Below, one piece after another: positions 1-8,508 of a stretch of DNA of 64,000 bases. The stretch covers positions 18,626-82,625 of the forward strand of contig NZ_JABBGJ010000048.1 of the NCBI RefSeq assembly GCF_012927345.1, read 5' to 3'. Each line of letters begins with the position of its first letter. Within the stretch, counting starts at the first letter, position 1. The position numbers and the translations under genes were made by a program. The notes under the pieces were generated by a model that worked only from the letters and a program-made list of their open reading frames with translations, was not told where the DNA came from and searched no databases. Source of the stretch: Paraburkholderia polaris. Its GTDB lineage: Bacteria > Pseudomonadota > Gammaproteobacteria > Burkholderiales > Burkholderiaceae.

Positions 1-591
1 GTTTTCCTTGTCCCACGCGAGCAGGATCTTTTCCTGGTTCGTTCCCGAATCGGTAATGACACGGAGTCCGGCGACGTCCTTCGGCTCCTTGATTGTCTTG
101 ATCGGGCTTGAATCGGCCACGTAAAATCCGAGCACATCACGCCGATAGGTCGAGAAGTCGAATTTCTGCTTGCGCTCCTCGGTCACGGTCACGTTCGACA
201 CCACCGCGTCGACCTTGCCCGATTGCAAGGCGAGCGGCCAGTCTTCCCAGGCGAGCACCACGATTTTCAGCTTGCGCCCGAGGCCGTCCGCGACCAGTTG
301 CGCGAGGTCCGGATCGAAACCGACAACGGTCTTCGCATCGGTCGCGTACGAACCGAGCGGCAGCCACGCCACCGTCATGCCGATGACCAGTTCGCCCTTA
401 GAGGCGAACGGAAACGCCGCGGGTACGGCCTGGATCGCGGCGGCGTCAGGGGTTGTCCGTATGCGATCGTGCTGATCCGGACTCACATTGAACGTGGTGG
501 GGGTTGCGGCCAGTGCAGTGCCCGCTACGCCGATCGCCAAAGCGACAAACGTTCCGGCCATCGCCGACAGAATATTCCGGCTGTGCTTCAT
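1..591 (-). CDS. Amino-acid ABC transporter substrate-binding protein (C-terminus beyond window)
   Basis: Periplasmic solute-binding component of a polar amino-acid-type ABC importer. The frame is open from an ATG at 591 to the window edge (197 codons), so the C-terminus is missing. Residues 1-29 form a signal peptide (MKHSRN, then a hydrophobic stretch ending in AGTALA). The bacterial solute-binding family 3 fold starts near residue 66 (GELVIGM) and includes GFDPDLAQLVADGLG and the typical VDAVVSNVTVTEERK segment. About 35 residues of low-complexity linker after the signal peptide are unusual for the family. The family is sure; the ligand cannot be read from sequence. Confidence 0.85.
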   Translation of the reverse strand, partial: MKHSRNILSAMAGTFVALAIGVAGTALAATPTTFNVSPDQHDRIRTTPDAAAIQAVPAAFPFASKGELVIGMTVAWLPLGSYATDAKTVVGFDPDLAQLVADGLGRKLKIVVLAWEDWPLALQSGKVDAVVSNVTVTEERKQKFDFSTYRRDVLGFYVADSSPIKTIKEPKDVAGLRVITDSGTNQEKILLAWDKEN

Positions 592-642
592 GAATTGATA
601 TGCCCTGTTGAAGTGGACGACTAGACCGATGCGTTGCACGCA

Positions 643-1215
643 TTACGACCGCTGGCCGAGCGGCTCGGGATGGACCAGATCGTGCAGCGAATCAGTGCGG
701 CCCGGTTCCAGCAAATCCTTGCCGAATGGAAGACGAAAGTGGATCTCCGGCGCGATCGAACGATCGAACAGAGCCTCGTAGCCCGAACGGGTATAGAGTC
801 CGGCTGCTTCCGGCTGCCTGAAACCCGTGGTCAGATAGACACGACGATATCCCTGTCGCAACGCACGCGACTCGAACTCCTGCACGACGCGGCGTGCCAA
901 ACCCTGCCGGCGCTCGCTGGCATGGGTCCACATGCGCTTGAGTTCCGCAGTCGTTGCGTCATAGCGTTTGAACGCGCCGCCGGCGACGGTCTGCCCGTCG
1001 CGCTGAATCACAATGAAAGCCCCCTCGGGCGGCACGAACAACTCGGCCGGATAACGGGCCAGCTCTTCACTTGCCAATGCCGCGCTGTTGGCTCTGAATT
1101 CGCGATAGCGCGTTGCGTATTCGACCTCAAGTGCATCCAACAGGGGCCGCGCAATCGGATCCGTCAGTGTGGTATCAATAATTTCGTAGGTCATTGCGGA
1201 TAAGGGGAATTTCAT
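643..1215 (-). CDS. GNAT-family N-acetyltransferase
   Basis: Predicted cytosolic acetyl-CoA-dependent N-acetyltransferase of 190 residues. The acetyl-CoA pyrophosphate-binding motif A is visible as ERRQGLARRVV near residues 101-111, preceded by the beta4 strand ELKRMWTHAS and followed by the motif B region AAGLYTRSGY. An internal ATG at 1194 (MTYEIID) is an alternative start; neither start has a well-spaced ribosome binding site, so the longer form is kept. It lies just downstream of the binding-protein gene on the opposite-facing order of the same strand and may be unrelated to transport. Substrate unknown. Confidence 0.8.
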   Translation of the reverse strand: MKFPLSAMTYEIIDTTLTDPIARPLLDALEVEYATRYREFRANSAALASEELARYPAELFVPPEGAFIVIQRDGQTVAGGAFKRYDATTAELKRMWTHASERRQGLARRVVQEFESRALRQGYRRVYLTTGFRQPEAAGLYTRSGYEALFDRSIAPEIHFRLPFGKDLLEPGRTDSLHDLVHPEPLGQRS

Positions 1216-1659
1216 GCCCCGTTTGATGCTGCCGTTGAATCTCTATACCCGTTCGACCTCTCATGCCGTCGAATCGTCAAACAAGATAACAGGCTGCCAA
1301 TGAGGAATGAACCAAACATTTAACGAATCGTTATTCCATAAATTCCGTATATATAATTCACGCCTTATTCCCGCCATTAGGCGCGCGATGGCGCTGCCAA
1401 TAAAGCCTGCAAATCCCCCAGGATATCAGCGCCGATTTATTTCATATTGCTTTCAATTATTTTAATTAGATTACAAATTATGTGGCGTGAGTGATTTGCG
1501 CTATCGATTAAATCTCTTATTTTCAAAATACCGAACGCCTTTTTATTTCAGGCTGCTTTCAGAAATCGTTTTAAAATGACGATTAATGCGTATGAAGCGT
1601 GGTCCGCCGCCGATGAAACGTGTGAGCTTCCAGGATAGCGGCGGCGGATTGGCCGGACA
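1216..1659. other. AT-rich intergenic region with a hairpin
   Basis: No credible gene. About 300 bases (1300-1590) are much more AT-rich than the rest of the window, with many ATAAATTT-like stretches, as expected of promoter DNA for the leftward GNAT gene or of foreign DNA. Near the end of the M14-type gene a 10-bp inverted repeat (TCCGCCGCCG at 1603-1612, CGGCGGCGGA at 1639-1648) has a 26-nt loop and could end transcription from the right; there is no clear U-tract. Confidence 0.4.
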
Positions 1660-2658
1660 TTAACTTTGACGTGGTTCGGCAAGATGGAACAGGCAGTCGC
1701 CGCGCTCCACTGCGGCGGGCACGCGTTTGCAAACCACTTCGCCCGCTGCCGCGAAAAAGGTCGTGACCGGTTCCCGCAGCGGCGTATCGGGGAAATGAAT
1801 GCGCGCTGCGGGCTGGCCCGCCACGACCTGACTGCCCAGTTCGACGAGCGGCTCGTACACGCCACGATCGTAGGCGTACACATAATGGCGCGAGACCGAC
1901 ACCGAGAAGAAACGCGTCTGAGCGGGAGGTCCATCCGGTAAGAGCGGCCCGCTCAGCAGTCCGATGAAACCCAGCAGGTTCAGTAGCCCTTGTCGCGCAT
2001 CACGCAGCAGGTTTGCCTGCACTGTGCCGCCGCCGCCGAGTTCTGTGAGGATGGAGATCGCGCCCTGCCGGCGCGCTGCGGTCGCGGCATGGACCGGATT
2101 CGGCCGATGCAGAAATGCACGCGGCAAACCGAAGGCGGCGAGCAAAGCTTTGAGCCGTTCCTCCTCGGCGGGATCGCGCGGCTCGAGGGCCAGCATGTTG
2201 GCGCCGTCGTAGAGAAGCGAACTGCCGCCCGAATGCAGGTCGATCAGATAATCTGCGCGAGCGAGCAGCGTGTGCTCGATGTAGTCCGCGATCGCGGCCG
2301 TCGGCGCACCTTGTGCGTCACCGGGGAAACTGCGATTCAGGTTGCCGCCGTCGAGCGGCGAAGTCCTCATGCCCGCAGCCGCGGCGGGAAAGTTCGCCAT
2401 CGGCAGGAAGATCAGTTGCCCGCGCACCCATTGAGGCTCGATCTCGCGAATCAGACTGGAGACGAGTACCTGCCCTTCATATTCGTCGCCGTGATTGCCC
2501 CCCATCAGCAGCACGACGGGGCCCTCGCCATTGCGGACCGATGCAATCGGAATGGGAAGCCATCCATACGCGGAACGATGAACGGAATGAGGCAGGCGCA
2601 GATAGCCGACGTGACGTCCGTCGGCATCGAGGTCGACTTCATTGTGGATGGCACTCAT
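1660..2658 (-). CDS. Succinylglutamate desuccinylase/aspartoacylase-family deacylase
   Basis: Zinc-dependent hydrolase of the M14 aspartoacylase/AstE group, 332 residues. The zinc site is seen in GGNHGDEYEG (His and Glu ligands, near residue 55) and the later DLHSGG (third ligand). Arg and Asn substrate residues occur in GGNLNRSFPG. The family removes acyl groups from amino acids; the organisation resembles N-acetyl-diaminobutyrate deacetylase of ectoine degradation (DoeB), but that specificity is only a guess. The ATG at 2658 is chosen because AAGGA lies 8-9 bases upstream; a GTG at 2673 would add five residues. The nearby amino-acid binding protein and GNAT gene would suit N-acyl amino-acid metabolism. 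Confidence 0.85.
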   Translation of the reverse strand: MSAIHNEVDLDADGRHVGYLRLPHSVHRSAYGWLPIPIASVRNGEGPVVLLMGGNHGDEYEGQVLVSSLIREIEPQWVRGQLIFLPMANFPAAAAGMRTSPLDGGNLNRSFPGDAQGAPTAAIADYIEHTLLARADYLIDLHSGGSSLLYDGANMLALEPRDPAEEERLKALLAAFGLPRAFLHRPNPVHAATAARRQGAISILTELGGGGTVQANLLRDARQGLLNLLGFIGLLSGPLLPDGPPAQTRFFSVSVSRHYVYAYDRGVYEPLVELGSQVVAGQPAARIHFPDTPLREPVTTFFAAAGEVVCKRVPAAVERGDCLFHLAEPRQS

Positions 2659-2795
2659 CGGGGGTTCCTTCACGAAGCGGACTGTCCGGCGGGGAGCGCC
2701 GGGTCGTTTGACTGGACCAACGCCGGCTTATCGACGGATTATCGCCGGATTAGTGTTGGGCTGAGGTCCGATATACGACCGGCCACGTCGGGCAA

Positions 2796-4004
2796 CTAGT
2801 CATTGCGCCGATCGGCGACCAGCGTCCACAGCCGGGCGAGATCGGCAGAGCCGTCGGCGCCCTTGACGGTGCCGAACACCTGCGCTGCGCGCGCCTTCTG
2901 ACCCGCGTAGTAATACGCTTCACCCAGTCGCAGCCGTGCAGCATCCGGATGCGCGCTCCCTTTGCCGATCGCGGCAACGACTGCGTCGACCCCTTGCTGC
3001 CGTTGCCCGGCAAACACGAGGTTCAACGCGCCGTCCGCCGGATCCACCGGCAGATTGTTGCCGTCGTTCTGCCCTTGTAGACGCCGGATGACCAGCGCCT
3101 GCAAACGCTTCTCACGTTCAGCCTGCGCGTCGTGTCCGAGCACGCCCGATGCGAAGCCCTGGTCGATCACCTGCTTCGCTTCGGCGGGTATCCCGGCGAC
3201 AAGTGCGAGCTGCGTCATCTCCATGTACTGGTCCGCTGTCGTCAACGCACCGGTCGCGCGGCGCAGACGGTAGATGTCGAGATCCAGCGACGCGAAATAA
3301 CCCGACTTGCTGCGCACGCTATCGAACAGTTGCTGCTGGTACACGGGTTTCGGGTAGTACGCAACGAGTGCGGCCAGCGCCTCGGCACGCGCGCCATCGT
3401 CGTTCGTCTTCTGCGCGCACTGCGCGAGCATCTGCAATTGCGGCTCGGCCGGTGGACGGCCGCCCTTCAGCGCGGCGCCGACGGCGGGCTTCAGCGTCGC
3501 GACCACATTGCCGCAGTCACCCGACAGGAAATACGACTGCAGTTGCAGTTCACGCATCTGCGGATCCGCGCCGCCCGCTTTCTGGTAACGCTGTGAGGTG
3601 CGGATCGCCGCCGCGTAGTTCTTCTGCTGGAAGTAGATGCCGGCGAGCGCAGCCGAGAACTGCTGCGCGTTCGCGGCGTCGAGTTCTCCCGAGGACAGCA
3701 GCGCCTCATAGGCCCCGGCAGCGACGTCGGTGTCGCCGGCCGCCATTGCCGCCGCGCCTTGCATCTCCTCGATCACGCGCGTCTCGTAAGCAGTCTTGCC
3801 CGGCGTCGCCGCGGCCTGCGCAATCTTGCCCAGTGCGCCGCGATAGTTGCGGGCCCGGTACAGGGTCTGCGCGTCGTTCAACGGCTTCGCCACTTCGGGA
3901 CGCAGCACGTCGGCCGAGTGAGAGACGCCGGGGACCACCGCCAGCGCAACAAAACTGCTGAGCGCTGCCGCTGCTGCGGCGCGCTTTACACTACGGAGAT
4001 TCAT
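2796..4004 (-). CDS. Exported TPR-repeat protein of the TonB/ExbBD operon
   Basis: A 402-residue protein with a signal peptide (VPGVSHSA cleavage region near residue 30) followed by helical repeats of TPR/Sel1 character, for example AQTLYRARNYRGALGKI, LAGIYFQQKNYAAAI and LGEAYYYAGQKARAAQVF. It is the last gene of the leftward operon tonB-exbB-exbD-exbD, 56 bases after the second exbD. Periplasmic TPR proteins occur in some TonB operons, where they are thought to assist assembly or energy transduction; that role is inferred from context. No enzyme motif is seen. Confidence 0.8.
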   Translation of the reverse strand: MNLRSVKRAAAAAALSSFVALAVVPGVSHSADVLRPEVAKPLNDAQTLYRARNYRGALGKIAQAAATPGKTAYETRVIEEMQGAAAMAAGDTDVAAGAYEALLSSGELDAANAQQFSAALAGIYFQQKNYAAAIRTSQRYQKAGGADPQMRELQLQSYFLSGDCGNVVATLKPAVGAALKGGRPPAEPQLQMLAQCAQKTNDDGARAEALAALVAYYPKPVYQQQLFDSVRSKSGYFASLDLDIYRLRRATGALTTADQYMEMTQLALVAGIPAEAKQVIDQGFASGVLGHDAQAEREKRLQALVIRRLQGQNDGNNLPVDPADGALNLVFAGQRQQGVDAVVAAIGKGSAHPDAARLRLGEAYYYAGQKARAAQVFGTVKGADGSADLARLWTLVADRRND

Positions 4005-4060
4005 TGTGTCCGCATCCTTGCCTGACTATAAAAACTGCTGCGCGTAGCGCTCACGCGTGC

Positions 4061-4492
4061 TCATTGCATATAGCGTTCGTTGCCGACTAGCCCGATTTTC
4101 GTCGCGCCTTCACGTTGCGCGGCGGCCAGCACGGCTGCCACGTCCTTGTACGGAGCAAGCTTGTTCGGCAGCAGGTGGATCTCCGCCTGCTCCGGTTGCG
4201 CCGCGACGGCGGCCATGTGGCGCTCCAGGTCGGCCGCGCCCGCGAGCGGCGCGCCGTTCCACGTGATCGTCCCGTCAAAATCGATGTCGACCTGCACGAC
4301 CGGCGGCGGCACGGCCGGCGGCGGCGGGTTGCCCACGGGCAGGTCCATCTTCACCGAGTGCATCTGGATCGGGATCGTGATGATTAGCATGATCAGCAAC
4401 ACCAGCATCACATCGATCAGCGGCGTGGTATTGATGTCAACCAGCACATCCGGTTCCCCGCTGCCGCTACCCGAAGTTACGTTCATTCCCAT
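4061..4492 (-). CDS. exbD: ExbD/TolR-family biopolymer transport protein (second copy)
   Basis: Inner-membrane proton-channel subunit of the TonB system, 143 residues. There is one transmembrane helix near residues 25-45 with the essential aspartate in PLIDVMLVLLIM, then a periplasmic domain with proline-rich entry and the usual C-terminal LAAAQREGATKIGLVG strand. It differs clearly from the other ExbD of this operon: the segment before the helix is SGSGEPDVLVDINTT and no DGDFFW motif follows. The gene is separated from the first exbD by a 200-base repeat array, whereas ExbD pairs are normally closely spaced. Confidence 0.93.
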   Translation of the reverse strand: MGMNVTSGSGSGEPDVLVDINTTPLIDVMLVLLIMLIITIPIQMHSVKMDLPVGNPPPPAVPPPVVQVDIDFDGTITWNGAPLAGAADLERHMAAVAAQPEQAEIHLLPNKLAPYKDVAAVLAAAQREGATKIGLVGNERYMQ

Positions 4493-4504
4493 CGTCGACT
4501 CCTG

Positions 4505-4698
4505 TCGACCGGACTTAACGCTTTAGCGCTTAGTCCGGTCCCATGCAAAGCTGTCGACCGGACTTAGCGCTTTAGCTGTCGGCCAGAGTTGGCGCTTTAG
4601 CGCTTACTCTGGTCCCATGCAAAGCTCTTAGTCCGGTCCCATGCAAAGCTGTCGACCGGATTTGGTGCAAAGCTCTTAGTCCGGTCCCATGCAAAGCT
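4505..4698. repeat. Palindromic repeat array between the two exbD genes
   Basis: Nearly the whole spacer consists of repeats. A 22-24 base unit around GGTCCCATGCAAAGCT occurs four times, ending at 4552, 4626 (variant), 4650 and 4698. Between copies are inverted repeats: GACCGGACT at 4507-4515 pairs with AGTCCGGTC at 4532-4540, and CCAGAGT with ACTCTGG around 4583-4613, each enclosing GCGCTTTAGCGCTT-like loops. The last copy runs two bases into the stop codon of the upstream exbD. The array is transcribed within the operon, so it may fold into stable RNA hairpins that separate the expression of the two exbD genes. It resembles REP-type intergenic repeats. Confidence 0.85.
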
Positions 4699-5122
4699 AT
4701 CCGCCGCGCGCGGGCGGCTGAGTAATAAATGACACCTTCGAGATGCCGGCCCGCTCGCATGCGGTGACCACCCGCCCGATGAATTCGTAGCGAGTCGTCT
4801 GGTCACCGCGTACGTGCACCTCGGGCTGCGGCAGCTTCACCGACGCCCCCTTCAGCCGCGCGAGCAGTGTCGGCGCATCGACCAGCTTCTCGTTCCAGAA
4901 GAAGTCGCCGTCCTTATTGACTGCAATCTCGATGCTGTCCGGTTTGGTCTGCAGCGGGTTCACCGTCTCCGTCGGCAAACGCACCGGCACCGTGTGCGTG
5001 ACCACCGGTATCGTGATCAGAAAGATGATCAGCAGCACCAGCATCACGTCGACGAGCGGCGTCGTGTTGATGGCAGCGATCACCTCGTCCTCGTCACCGT
5101 CCTGTCCAACGTTCATGCCCAT
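4697..5122 (-). CDS. exbD: ExbD/TolR-family biopolymer transport protein (first copy)
   Basis: ExbD subunit of 141 residues. The N-terminal cytoplasmic tail (MGMNVGQDGDEDEV) leads into INTTPLVDVMLVLLIIF, with the conserved membrane aspartate and one transmembrane helix. The periplasmic domain contains EIAVNKDGDFFWNE and EVHVRGDQTTRYEFIG, typical of ExbD/TolR. It starts 31 bases after exbB, as expected for co-translation of a stoichiometric complex. Its stop codon overlaps the end of the downstream repeat array. Confidence 0.95.
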   Translation of the reverse strand: MGMNVGQDGDEDEVIAAINTTPLVDVMLVLLIIFLITIPVVTHTVPVRLPTETVNPLQTKPDSIEIAVNKDGDFFWNEKLVDAPTLLARLKGASVKLPQPEVHVRGDQTTRYEFIGRVVTACERAGISKVSFITQPPARGG

Positions 5123-5152
5123 AGCTTCTTGCTCCGCCTGTGCTTCTGTTGC

Positions 5153-6067
5153 TTACTTCGCATTCGCGACCGCGCGCACATGACGCTTCGTGCCCGGCAG
5201 AAGGACCGTATGCAGTTGCGCGCCGAACGCGCGCACGCGTTCCATCACTGACTTGTTGCGACGCACGAGGAAGTTGTAGCCAAGCACCGCCGGCACCGCG
5301 ACGGCCAGACCAATCGCCGTCATGATCAACGCCTCGCCCACCGGGCCTGCGACCTTGTCGATCGACGCCTGGCCGGCGATACCGATCGCGGTCAGCGCGT
5401 GATAAATGCCCCACACCGTGCCGAACAGGCCGACGAACGGCGCCGTCGAACCGACCGTGCCGAGGAACGCGAGGCCATCCTGCAAACGGTTCGACACATT
5501 GGTAATGGCACGCTCGATGGACACGTCGATCCATGTATTGCGATCCACCGCTTCGAGCAACGCCTCGTCGTGGTGCGCGCCGGCCTCGATCCCCACTTGC
5601 GCGATGAAACGGAACGGTGAATTCTCATCAAGCTGTTCCGCGCCCTGGGCGAGCGAAGGCGCACTCCACAACTGCGCGTCGGCCGTATTCGCGCGCCGGT
5701 TGGCACGTAGCTGCTCGAGGAACTTGGTGATCATGATGTACCAGCTTCCCATCGACATGAGCACGAGCAGGATCAGCACGAAGCGCGCGACGAAGTCGCC
5801 GTTCGCCCACAGCGCACCAAGGCCATACGGGTTCGTCACTTCGGCACTCGTGGCGGCGGCCGGCGGCGGCGCGGGCTGGTCGGCGGGAGCTGCAGCCTGC
5901 GGGGCGGCCGTGGCCTGATTCGAGCCCGCGGCGCCAGCGGCTATGGTGTTAGCCGCCGGCGCGCTGGCCTGGGCCCGGGCGGCCTGCGGTGCAACGAGGA
6001 AGGTGACGGCCGTGGCCGAAATCAGCAGGCTGGCCGCCGCGGCGGCAAAAAAGGAACGCTTCTTCAT
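5153..6067 (-). CDS. exbB: ExbB/TolQ-family proton-channel protein with N-terminal extension
   Basis: MotA/TolQ/ExbB-type inner-membrane protein of 304 residues. The conserved core GSTAPFVGLFGTVWGIYHAL and the following helix (AVAVPAVLGYNFLV) mark the proton-channel helices. Before the first channel helix the protein has a signal-like hydrophobic segment and an Ala/Pro/Gln-rich stretch (residues about 10-75), as in the long form of ExbB. The start at 6067 has GGAG 7 bases upstream; longer upstream readings lack this. It lies between tonB and exbD in one operon. It energises TonB-dependent outer-membrane uptake. Confidence 0.95.
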   Translation of the reverse strand: MKKRSFFAAAAASLLISATAVTFLVAPQAARAQASAPAANTIAAGAAGSNQATAAPQAAAPADQPAPPPAAATSAEVTNPYGLGALWANGDFVARFVLILLVLMSMGSWYIMITKFLEQLRANRRANTADAQLWSAPSLAQGAEQLDENSPFRFIAQVGIEAGAHHDEALLEAVDRNTWIDVSIERAITNVSNRLQDGLAFLGTVGSTAPFVGLFGTVWGIYHALTAIGIAGQASIDKVAGPVGEALIMTAIGLAVAVPAVLGYNFLVRRNKSVMERVRAFGAQLHTVLLPGTKRHVRAVANAK

Positions 6068-6141
6068 ACATGCTCCAGAGGGTGCATCCATCGATATCGA
6101 AAGGGTTTGAATCGGGCACGCCCGAGCCCTGCGCACGGCGC

Positions 6142-6840
6142 TCAGTTCAGGTTGAACGAGAACGGCACCTGCACGCGGACCGGCTGCCCTTGCGAAATGC
6201 AGTTAAATTTCTTCACCGCGCTGAACGCTGCACGGGCGAGGATCGGGCTCGCGGACTGCTCGACTTTTTCGTCGGTCACATGCCCCTGCGGGTCGACCAC
6301 GAATGAGATCAACACGTCGCCCGTGATGTTGTTGTCCTGCGCTTCTTCCGGGTAGCCCATCGTGCGGCGTACCTCGTCCGAGTTCGGGCACACCACGCCG
6401 ACAGCGTGGCTGGCAGGCTTCGCGGGCGCCGGTTCCGGCGGCGCAGCGGGCGCGGGCGGCGGCGGTGCAACGGGAGCCGGCACCGGCACGGCCTGATGCG
6501 TGATCGTCGGCGCGACCGGCGGCGGCGTGACCTGCACTTCTGGCGGCGGCACGAACGGCGGCGGAGGCGGCGTGAACTTCGGCGGCGGCAGTTGCACCAC
6601 CGGCATCGGCGGCGGAGGTGGCGGCTTCACCGGCTCGATGATCTTCGTCTCGATCGGCTTCTGGACGATCTGCACGACCTTGTTGGCAAGGCCGTTCATC
6701 AGCGCCCAGATGAAGAAAATGTGGAGGAGTAACACCGCCCCGATGCCGGCGTAACGGCGTACCGGATTCGGATCGCGACGCCCGTACTGAGCTGGACTTC
6801 GAGCCGGCTGGGTGGAACTGAAAACTACCTCTGCAGGCAT
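6142..6840 (-). CDS. tonB: TonB energy transducer
   Basis: TonB protein of 232 residues. Basic N-terminus, one transmembrane helix (residues about 31-50) containing the functionally important histidine in AVLLLHIFFIW, a long Pro-rich periplasmic spacer (KPPPPPPMPVVQLPPP and further repeats to residue 140) and a C-terminal TonB domain including SFVVDPQGHVTDEKVE and the AAFSAVKKF helix. It is first gene of the tonB-exbB-exbD-exbD-TPR operon. I found no convincing Fur-box palindrome upstream. Its start is overlapped by a short reading frame with a strong ribosome binding site (6825-6875). Confidence 0.95.
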   Translation of the reverse strand: MPAEVVFSSTQPARSPAQYGRRDPNPVRRYAGIGAVLLLHIFFIWALMNGLANKVVQIVQKPIETKIIEPVKPPPPPPMPVVQLPPPKFTPPPPPFVPPPEVQVTPPPVAPTITHQAVPVPAPVAPPPPAPAAPPEPAPAKPASHAVGVVCPNSDEVRRTMGYPEEAQDNNITGDVLISFVVDPQGHVTDEKVEQSASPILARAAFSAVKKFNCISQGQPVRVQVPFSFNLN

Positions 6841-6875
6841 ACATCACTCCGATAGCTGTGATCTGTGCAGCTCAC
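6825..6875 (-). promoter_or_regulatory. Possible leader mini-ORF overlapping the tonB start
   Basis: A GTG at 6875 is preceded at good spacing by a consensus Shine-Dalgarno sequence (AGGAGG) and opens a 16-codon frame that ends at 6825, inside the first codons of tonB in another frame. The tonB ATG itself has only a modest GGAG site. Such an arrangement can couple or limit translation of the downstream gene. Seen: the frame and the ribosome site; the regulatory role is inference. Confidence 0.3.
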
Positions 6876-7109
6876 GACTGCCCTCCTGAAATCTTGCAAA
6901 AAACACGATCCCCTTTTTTGCGACGGGCCGGCATCCTCACATCGATACCAATAGGAAGCCGAAGTCCAGATAGCGCCTGCGCGAGAGCGCAACGCAATAC
7001 AAACGAGGAGCTACGGTACCGAGAACCGGCAATTCAGTGAACAAAGAATTCCGTATTTGGATTCCTGTCCATGCATAAAAAAGATCAGAGTAAATTTTGA
7101 CGCGCGTGA

Positions 7110-7307
7110 TTGGGTTCCGTCAGACCTCGCAAATCAGTAGGTGTAGATATCGCAAAGAGCGTCATCCAGTTGCACTGGGTCGAGCCAGATACTGGCAAGA
7201 TCGTAAGTAGGCAGATTAAGCGGGCGGCATTTCTCGAACACTTTGCGAACCGTGCGCCATGCCTGATCGGAATGGAAGCCTGCGGCCGTGCAATGAAGCG
7301 AAAGTAG
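7110..7307 (+). pseudogene. IS110-family transposase, N-terminal fragment
   Basis: About 60 codons match the start of IS110-family DEDD transposases: VGVDIAKSVIQLHWVE carries the first catalytic aspartate of the RuvC-like fold and LIGMEACG carries the glutamate motif. After MEACG the match stops and the frame ends at 7307; a full transposase would be 330-400 residues. No start codon other than TTG and no terminal repeats are seen. It is a relic of an insertion event, next to a truncated aldehyde dehydrogenase gene. Confidence 0.75.
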
Positions 7308-7628
7308 AAGCGTTTCGGAAGTAAAAGTGGAAGCAGCCTTGGTGCAAATCGTCTACATCATCAAGATTCGGTGCTAACCGCAAATACGGGACGTTATTCG
7401 CCATCGGTGACAATACCGGGAGGGGCGATAGCGCTTCCATCGGTATGCGCCAGGCTTCATTTGCATCCTGAAGCGCCTTAAGCAAAGCGGCGGCCGGCGT
7501 GAGTCGACCCTCCGGGTTGGCTTATTCAGCGCGAGGCTCGATCCTTGTTGCCCAACTCTTCCAATTCGGAATCAAGAACTGCATCGCGATACCATCGTCG
7601 CGCGCGCCGAGTCCCTTTTGACAAAGAG
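7308..7628. other. Non-coding relic stretch
   Basis: No supported gene between the transposase fragment and the truncated dehydrogenase. Small frames on both strands have no recognisable family, start site or codon bias. The stretch probably represents scrambled DNA left after the IS110-associated rearrangement. Confidence 0.4.
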
Positions 7629-7656
7629 ACGGCCCGATTGGGCCGTGTCGTTTTCT
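7629..7656 (-). terminator. Intrinsic terminator-like hairpin
   Basis: A 7-bp GC-rich stem (ACGGCCC, loop GATT, GGGCCGT, 7629-7646) lies 20 bases after the end of the leftward dehydrogenase remnant. T-rich sequence follows on both strands (TTTTCT on plus, CTCTTTGTC on minus), so it could act in both directions. Confidence 0.7.
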
Positions 7657-7665
7657 CGTGATCGT

Positions 7666-8487
7666 TTAATTGCGTGTGACCTGTCCGTCCCGGCGCCGCC
7701 ACAACTCGAGCGGGTTGTCGTCGAGAAGCGCCTCGGGCAACAGGTCTTCAGGAAAGTCCTGGTAACAAACGGGGCGCAGAAAGCGCTCGATCGACGTAGT
7801 CCCCACCGACGTCACCCGACTGTCGGAAGTGGCCGGAAATGGACCGCCATGCACCATCGCGTGTGATACCTCAACGCCCGTCGGGTAGCCATTGACGAGA
7901 ATACGGCCAGCCTTACGCTCGAGGATCGGCACGAGTTTTTTCGCCGTGGACACGTCTGTACGGTCCATCTGGATGGTCGCGGTGAGTTGACCGACGAAGT
8001 GCTCTGCGACGTCAAGGAGTTCCTGCTCGTCCTTGCAGCGCACGATCGTTGATGCCGGGCCGAACACCTCGTCTTCCAATTCGGGGGTCGCAAGAAAGGT
8101 CGGGGCATCGGTCACGAACAGCGCCGCGCAGGCTTGTGTCGGGCCCGTGGCCTCCAGCCCATACGCGACCGCGGCGACGCCTTTCGTTGCGGCCAACTTA
8201 CCCTCGCCCTGCTGATATGCCGCGTAGATGCCTGGGGTCAACATCGTCTGCGCGGGCCTCGCGCTCAGTTCTGTCGTGGCGCCTTCTATGAATGCTTTCA
8301 ACGCATCGCCATCGATTGCAATACCGAGGCCCGGGTTGGTGCAGAACTGGCCGCCGCCAAGCACAAGCGAATCGACAAAGCCTCGCGCGATGCCCTCACC
8401 GCGAGCCGCAAGCGCGCTCGGTAATAGAAATACAGGGTTGATGCTGCTCATCTCGGCATAGACGGGGATCGGCTCGGCTTCAACACT
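7666..8487 (-). pseudogene. 2,5-dioxovalerate (alpha-ketoglutarate semialdehyde) dehydrogenase, C-terminal half
   Basis: The protein corresponds to the last ~270 residues of a ~525-residue aldehyde dehydrogenase of the alpha-ketoglutaric semialdehyde dehydrogenase group. The match begins in frame at EPIPVYAEMSSINPVF, upstream of the first ATG (8451), and a stop codon lies just before it. It retains the general-base Glu (YAEM), the catalytic Cys (GGGQFCTNPGL) and the C-terminal oligomer region, but the NAD-binding half is missing. It cannot be a working dehydrogenase. The break and the IS110 fragment at the other end suggest deletion or recombination. Confidence 0.85.
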
Positions 8488-8508
8488 ACATGAGATTCAA
8501 ACCGTTAA

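Noticed and set aside
6841..7100. Search for a Fur box upstream of tonB
   Set aside because: No 19-bp GATAATGATT-type palindrome was found; the AT-rich patches there do not match.
7216..7485. Minus-strand 89-codon frame between the IS110 fragment and the dehydrogenase
   Set aside because: No family, no ribosome site, and it overlaps the transposase fragment.
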